Shown here piece by piece: positions 60,601 to 64,000 of a stretch of 64,000 nt of DNA (the stretch's first letter is position 1; each line of letters starts with the position of its first letter). The notes under the pieces were generated by a model, which saw nothing but the letters and a program-made list of their open reading frames with translations, made no database searches and was not told where the DNA came from. Origin of the DNA: Leptasterias polaris. Its lineage: Eukaryota; Echinodermata; Asteroidea; Forcipulatida; Asteriidae. The stretch spans positions 186,001 through 250,000 of the forward strand of contig JAZGTN010000037.1 in assembly GCA_037783415.1 (NCBI GenBank), in the 5' to 3' direction. The position numbers and the translations under genes were made by a program.

Positions 60601-62555
60601 TTATAAGCAATGTAACCTAGTTGTAACCTACAAAAAGAGTGAAAATGTACATTCAAGGGCCTTTCTGGCAGGCAAGATGCTGCACTGGCCATACGGGACA
60701 TTTTCATTCTGTGTTTTCATAGAATGGCATGCAAAACCCGTGGGTTTGAATCCCATCCGAATGATATACCTTTTGTTTTTTTCACAGGACTCGGGAAATT
60801 ACTGATTATGCAGTGCTTAACACACATCGGTGCATGGACAAAACCAGATAATATACCTTCTTATAGCTATACAAAACTTCCATAGAGTCAGCACTAGAAC
60901 TGGAACTATGACGTCATTATGCCTGTTAATGTTATGTCTTTATCTCCCCAATGCATAGTGGTACCAGATCTGACCACCATGGGCAAGCGCCATTCAATGC
61001 GTGGGGCATCTCTGGAGAACTACAACCAGAGAAAAACACGTGACGAGTTCGAGCTATTCATGCGAGATCTGAATATTCATGAGCGTGAGGCGACCAATGG
61101 GAAACGAAAGAGTTTGTCAGTTGACGCCACGCACGATCGGAGAGATGGGTATACACAGGGTAAAAGCAAAGGAGAAAGTGGCAAAGAGAAAAGGAGTGCT
61201 CGAAGACTATCGAGGAGACCAACCTTGCCTTCACAACTCTCAAATGTAGGTATAGTGATCATTGTATGAGGTTAAATAATAGCCTTTCCCCTCACAATTT
61301 CAACACAAACTCACTCAGTTTAACACCTGGCTCATTCAATTTCGTTAGAAAATACTCCGCTGCATCAGCATTCAATAGACAAAAGAAGTATTAGGTCAAT
61401 TTTAACAAGTTAGGATTCATTGCTCTAAGATCAATCAAATTCATTAAGTCGCAACGATCATTCAATTTCGAACGCAAACAGCAAAAGGGTCACTCATCAA
61501 CCGTTCTTTATTATAAACTGTAAAATAAAAGTTTGTAGAAAATCAACTAAAGAATGTTGAAAATGTAGTATTGAATGTCTGACATAATTATAGAATTGAC
61601 TAAAACGAACCTGAATAAGAACGAAAGCATGTGTATTGAATTATAATAAATGCATTGCATGCAACGGGTGCACTTCAGACTAAATAATTGTTGCTTAATA
61701 ACTACCATTACCTACCACCTTTATAGCAAGTAGGTTTTCGGATAAAAGTTAAACAAGTTTTGTTTTCGGATTCAGTGCCATAGTATGCCAAACACTTCTT
61801 GAATACATCAGATACCAGATTTTGAACCAAGAAACATTATCAAAATATACATTCTTTGCGTTTTGATTGTACTTTTTTGCTGATGATTATTTCTTTTTTA
61901 ATGACTTATTGTAAAACGTATTTTTTGTTTTACCAGGTTCATATGATAAGACGGCCCTCGCTTCAAGTTCCCAACAATTCAGATGAGAGTGATGAAAGTA
62001 CAACTGAAGGTAGGTCTTGAGTTTGTCGAAATGCAGACTTTCTTTTTAAAGATATTTAAACAAAAAAGTCGCATCCCCTTTAGGTGACGCCCTGGCTACC
62101 GCTTCCCAGCAGGTTGTATCGTAAACTGGGGTATACGATCCCTGGCTACATGGCAGTTACAGGTTGTATGGCTTCTGTCAGGCACCCCGACCAAAGATAT
62201 TGACCAAATAGAGAGGTTTATCAAATATAGATCAAATGCATATTGACTGAAATTGTACTCGAACTCTACTTTAAGTACTCGTGGTCAAAGTACGGTTGTC
62301 TATATAATGTTGCGCTGATGTAAATTGATGTCAGTTGTTATCCAAAAATAGACAAATAAAGAACTGAAAAGTAAAATTTAAGTTGTCTTTGATGTATTCT
62401 TTTTTAATGTCAAATAAGTGGAATGGTATGTTGAATTTGTCTTTATTAATACTATTATATGCACAGATGCTGAGCAGAACAACACCGTCCAGTTACCAAC
62501 GGGACAGAAGAAAACTGTGGCAACTGAAATAGTAGATGAAATCATCAGAAATGAG
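48059..62555 (+). CDS. Cyclic-nucleotide-binding protein, CNBD2-like, 3' partial
   Basis: Fourteen exons: 48059-48667, 50677-50756, 52288-52387, 54569-54643, 55154-55316, 56027-56103, 56915-56998, 58034-58104, 58417-58494, 59455-59515, 60114-60186, 60959-61245, 61937-62009, 62467-62555; phases agree throughout. The N-terminal 200 residues are basic and probably disordered. A cNMP-binding beta-roll spans exons 5-8, with a phosphate-binding cassette reading FGELGLVNKQTRKST, keeping the FGE glutamate and the following Arg. A second, weaker beta-roll-like unit spans exons 9-11. A Ser/Lys-rich tail follows. The layout resembles CNBD2, reported to bind cAMP and act in sperm flagella of mammals. The last exon seen ends at a GT donor, so the gene continues past the window. 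Partners and localisation here are unknown. Confidence 0.85.
49495..49570 (+). repeat. TCATTTG/TCACTTG short tandem repeat
   Basis: 7-8-base units repeat within intron 1 of the CNBD2-like gene. Confidence 0.8.
50308..50652 (+). mobile_element. tRNA-derived SINE
   Basis: The head is tRNA-like (GTGGCCGAGAGGTCTAC A box, GGGTTCGATTCTG B box). The body carries TGCACTTAAGCATAAATGC and GGAACCTGCGAGGGCTG, and the tail CAAGCGCCTTGATC ... TTTAATAAA. In intron 1 of the CNBD2-like gene. Confidence 0.8.
50677..50756 (+). CDS. CNBD2-like exon 2
   Basis: Acceptor TCAACAG, donor GTAGGT. A basic, helical stretch (LLLQKFKSYARLITFLHR). Phase 0 in, 2 out. Confidence 0.75.
50886..50931 (+). repeat. (GTTT)n microsatellite
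   Basis: Short GTTT tract in intron 2 of the CNBD2-like gene. Confidence 0.9.
51150..51365 (+). mobile_element. tRNA-derived SINE
   Basis: Body CCAGGTTGTATCATAAACTT and GATCCCTGGCTGTACGGCAG, then a tRNA-like part with CAGTTGGTAGAGCGCC and GGTTCAAATCC. Same family as 25466-25680, with a fragment at 62090-62205. Not a functional tRNA: the anticodon arm does not pair. Confidence 0.7.
51820..51939 (+). mobile_element. tRNA-Ser-like SINE, interrupted by the next element
   Basis: GGTCTAATGGTAAGAC and GGGTTTGAATCCCACCCGAG at tRNA spacing, then a poly-T and a body ending AGTACTGAGTA. The SINE appears to resume at 52170 (CAACACATCGGT). A related copy is at 60721-60840. Confidence 0.75.
51940..52169. 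mobile_element. Intact 230-bp inverted-repeat element
   Basis: Ends TATAGATAGGTTGC / GGGAACTATCTATA, with CCATCTTTACGG and CCGTAAAGATGG further in. No coding capacity. It is the uninterrupted counterpart of the element split by the tandem array, and it is nested in a SINE at TA. Confidence 0.85.
52288..52387 (+). CDS. CNBD2-like exon 3
   Basis: Acceptor TATTCAG, donor GTAAAC, phase 2 in and 0 out. Encodes DGGEQELLFDVRYFRAHKE, a segment before the cNMP domain. Confidence 0.82.
53325..54087. mobile_element. 753-bp element with CAGG(G/C)GCGGATCC ends
   Basis: The left end at 53330 (CAGGCGCGGATCC) is the inverse of the right end at 54082 (GATCCGCCCCTG). ATATT repeats at 53325-53329 and 54083-54087. 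Inside are two related ~200-bp segments, each with GCACA...GAGGCTTGATTTTT and CTCAGAGCTTC. The ends are of the hAT type from memory, though a 5-bp duplication is short for hAT. Confidence 0.7.
54569..54643 (+). CDS. CNBD2-like exon 4
   Basis: Acceptor CCAACAG, donor GTAAGT, 25 codons, phase 0. Encodes ILSLPSHQRTEKDRYH. A longer reading of this frame upstream would need a different phase, so the short exon is preferred. Confidence 0.78.
55154..55316 (+). CDS. CNBD2-like exon 5: start of cNMP-binding domain
   Basis: Acceptor TTGACAG, donor GTCAGT. Encodes FAEFPLGMQQEIVKVGWYEK and VILRQGHWPLNFYFILSGS, the first strands of the beta-roll with the usual I-L-x-Q-G turn. Confidence 0.9.
55835..55931. 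repeat. Dispersed GGCTACGGCT-type repeat, reverse
   Basis: Contains CAATAGCAACAGCCGCAGAC and GTAGCCACTACCGCTAATTT, as in 5921-6070 and 7911-8047. Confidence 0.45.
56027..56103 (+). CDS. CNBD2-like exon 6
   Basis: Acceptor TTTTCAG, donor GTAAGC. Encodes VVVRVLEEG and VVYLNRGETFG, leading into the phosphate-binding cassette. Confidence 0.9.
56915..56998 (+). CDS. CNBD2-like exon 7: phosphate-binding cassette
   Basis: Acceptor TGTACAG, donor GTGAGT. Encodes ELGLVNKQTRKSTVISRD. The exon is followed after ~35 bases by an 18-bp minisatellite through which the same frame stays open. Confidence 0.9.
57034..57483 (+). repeat. 18-bp minisatellite, about 25 copies
   Basis: Unit CTCTCTTTTCATTTTGGA with T/C and GGAC/AAAT variants, strictly 18-base spacing. 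All forward frames and one reverse frame are open because the unit is a multiple of three without stops. Confidence 0.95.
58034..58104 (+). CDS. CNBD2-like exon 8
   Basis: Acceptor TTTACAG, donor GTAAAC. Encodes DYTRIFMAGG, the helix after the beta-roll. Confidence 0.88.
58417..58494 (+). CDS. CNBD2-like exon 9
   Basis: Acceptor TTTCAG, donor GTAAGT. Encodes FLEGWPMHLLAENPKKCIFS, the start of the second beta-roll-like unit. Confidence 0.88.
58594..58778. mobile_element. GGGCCCAATTTCAT inverted-repeat element, copy 1
   Basis: Ends GGGCCCAATTTCATA and TATGAAGTTGGGCC; internally AGCTAAGCAC and TTGCTAAG. Same family as 63521-63724. Confidence 0.75.
59000..59290 (-). mobile_element. tRNA-derived SINE, reverse orientation
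   Basis: Reverse complement has GTCTAGTGGACAG and GTGGGTTCGGGTTC boxes followed by a body with GTCCTGGTCATGGCACTTG. Confidence 0.55.
59455..59515 (+). CDS. CNBD2-like exon 10
   Basis: Acceptor ATGGCAG, donor GTAAGT. Encodes RGDVLVKNSKKSDWILIVKS, the second beta-roll-like unit. Confidence 0.88.
59555..59815. repeat. Dispersed repeat, relative of 6345-6600
   Basis: Shares ACAAGCCC, ATACCCCTTGCGT, CACTGAGGTTAAACAACAGA, AGCCAACAATAGG and CCTCAGC in order with 6345-6600. A C run follows at about 59850-59866. Confidence 0.5.
60114..60186 (+). CDS. CNBD2-like exon 11
   Basis: Acceptor CTACAG, donor GTAAGA. Encodes GSCSVMKLLHKKKPKEMKRK, the last strand then a lysine-rich tail. Phase 0 in, 1 out. 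Confidence 0.85.
60721..60840 (+). mobile_element. tRNA-Ser-like SINE, 5' truncated
   Basis: GTGGGTTTGAATCCCATCCGAATGATATACC, a poly-T, then ACTCGGGAAATTACTGA and CACACATCGGTGCA: the same family as 51820. Confidence 0.7.
60959..61245 (+). CDS. CNBD2-like exon 12
   Basis: Acceptor TGCATAG, donor GTAGGT. Charged, probably disordered, with KRHSM, KRKSLS and RRLSRRPT sites. Phase 1 in, 0 out. Confidence 0.85.
61937..62009 (+). CDS. CNBD2-like exon 13
   Basis: Acceptor TTACCAG, donor GTAGGT. Encodes IRRPSLQVPNNSDESDEST; RRPSL again fits the PKA consensus. Confidence 0.82.
62467..62555 (+). CDS. CNBD2-like exon 14, gene continues
   Basis: Acceptor TGCACAG, donor GTACGT. Encodes VQLPTGQKKTVATEIVDEII; no stop, so further exons lie beyond 64000 or in the last 1.4 kb unseen by me. 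Confidence 0.8.
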
Positions 62556-63520
62556 GTACGTCAGGGGACGCGTCGGTGAAGGAGAAATTGTTACTAAATA
62601 TTAAAACAAACAAATGGGGAACTATCAACTCTTCATTTTGGTTGATACCTTCAATATCAGATTTCGGATTGTTGTTATAGGTAGGGTCATAAATTGGTAT
62701 TTGTCAGCGTAATGCAATGAAAGTCACACGTGATAGTTTCGGTTTGCTGAGAAAACAGCAAAAATGTCACCGTATTTTTAGAACGTCGCATCTATTTAGC
62801 GAGGTAACAGCGAATGGGCACCAACCCTCAGAAATCTTAGAAAAGATTCATACACGAATAGCTTTTGGATGTCTAGGGTATTCTTTCTCAAATTAGTTTA
62901 AACTATCAACAGCTGCAGTGATTTTCACTAAGTTAGGCCATACATTTTTGGAGTACCTACCAATCTATATTCCTACTTTTAATCAATATTTTTCCCGGTC
63001 AATTTTAGCAAAATAGTATCTCATTTGTCTTTCATACAGGCGTAATAAAATAATTTATAAACTCTGCAGTTGAAACCGGCATTCAATTTCAATTCGAGGC
63101 ATACAAACTTATAAAGCATTGTATTCAATTTAACTTCTAAGGCTTTTTTGTTTTAGCCATGCGAAACATTTCGATATTTCTGCGAACTCAGTGCCGTTCA
63201 AGAGGATTGTTGAATTAAACGGTTATCTTCTTTATTTGTCGACGCAAGAGAACATGATGCTTACACATTCATGAAAAGGACATGTTGTTGCCTTGGACTG
63301 GGCGATTTGGAGTTACAAATGTTGTTCTACATGGCGGACCGTTTTAGTTCTCGAAGTATAAGGAAAACCGCACAATTTTGAGGCGTTTGTGTGGATCGTT
63401 ATATCGATCGACATCTTTCCGACCATTATTAATTTCAAACGCTTTTTATAGCCCAAAGCGCCCAATACTAGGCAACGTGTCCCTTTAATTTAAATGAAAT
63501 TGAATTCCTGTGTTGACCAT
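62556..63520. other. Intron/flank, no exon seen
   Basis: Contains a diverged dispersed repeat (about 62740-62945) whose end resembles 12571-12620 (TAGTTTAWACTATYAACAGCTGC). Confidence 0.45.
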
Positions 63521-63724
63521 GGCCCAATTCCATAGACCGAGCTGCTAAACTTACAGAACATTGCTTAACACTTTTCTGTTTAGCAAAAATGTGCAGGATA
63601 CCAGTCACAAATCATTGTACATGTTACATGTTACTTTGGCTGGTAACCTTAATCTGGTAAGCATAATGAAGCTGTGCTTAGCTACTTGTTGTGTTTTATA
63701 AGCAGTTCCATGAAATTTGGCCCA
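63521..63724. mobile_element. GGGCCCAATTTCAT inverted-repeat element, copy 2
   Basis: Ends GGCCCAATTCCATAGA and TCCATGAAATTTGGCC; same family as 58594-58778. Confidence 0.75.
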
Positions 63725-64000
63725 GCTGTCAATTTCGCGCGAAATAGAAAAACGCAACATTTTAATTGGCCGCTTATTTGCCGAAAATGACTGGAAAAAA
63801 CCTGAGGTGATGGAGCCTATTTGTTATCATGCACTAAATGGACCAGAATGCGAAGGTCAAAAGTTAACGGGTTCATCCCCTTGAACGGGTTTTTTCACTG
63901 AAAGACTGACCCCAAAAGTCATTGAGCTATCTCATTAAAAATAAATAATTGACAAGACTAATTTTATTTGCAAAGCAAAGTTCATTGCATAGACCATTCA

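Overview
The window is eukaryotic. Coding sequence lies in short exons with GT..AG splice sites and matching phases, intergenic DNA is long and AT-rich, and tRNA-derived SINEs, MITE-like inverted-repeat elements and (GTTT)n microsatellites are abundant. The SINE and dispersed-repeat types look like those of marine deuterostome invertebrates. An echinoderm, probably a sea star, is my best guess, but this is inference and no marker gene proves it.

Layout. (1) 188-2927, minus strand: a two-exon gene for a SWIM zinc finger / YqaJ-type nuclease / PHD finger protein, broken by one frameshift. (2) 3200-17190: no gene I can support, only minisatellites, inverted-repeat elements and A/T-rich DNA. (3) 17450-31709, plus strand: a CYP2-like cytochrome P450 in seven recognisable exons with all catalytic motifs, but without the exon expected between exons 1 and 3. 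In its place intron 1 carries a 6.06 kb tandem repeat array, an inverted copy of the gene's own upstream DNA and a ~68-bp satellite. Intron 3 holds a 1.8 kb foldback element. (4) 33113-38455: two adjacent inverted-repeat elements, the second interrupted by a 4,601-bp transposon (33832-38432) encoding an intact 713-residue Mutator-like transposase. (5) 38.5-48 kb: gene-poor DNA with dispersed repeats, (GTTT)n tracts and a 73-bp palindrome. (6) 48059-62555 and beyond, plus strand: at least 14 exons of a cyclic-nucleotide-binding protein resembling CNBD2, with its 3' end outside the window.

The most unusual system is the transposon family in (3) and (4). The full copy is bounded by two 480-bp DIRECT repeats that look identical. 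Each direct repeat has short inverted ends (GGGYGCACC). The whole element is flanked by TCCG on both sides, while the inner edge of each direct repeat is flanked by TATA. In the P450 intron a derivative without transposase exists as four 480-bp repeats alternating with three ~1,381-bp internal segments (17841-23902). There the transposase is replaced by a G-rich, telomere-like block. An old partial solo copy of the 480-bp repeat lies near 43917-44190. This resembles the solo/full/tandem forms of an LTR element, but with a DDE-type DNA transposase inside. All repeat matches were made by eye; identities and copy numbers need alignment.
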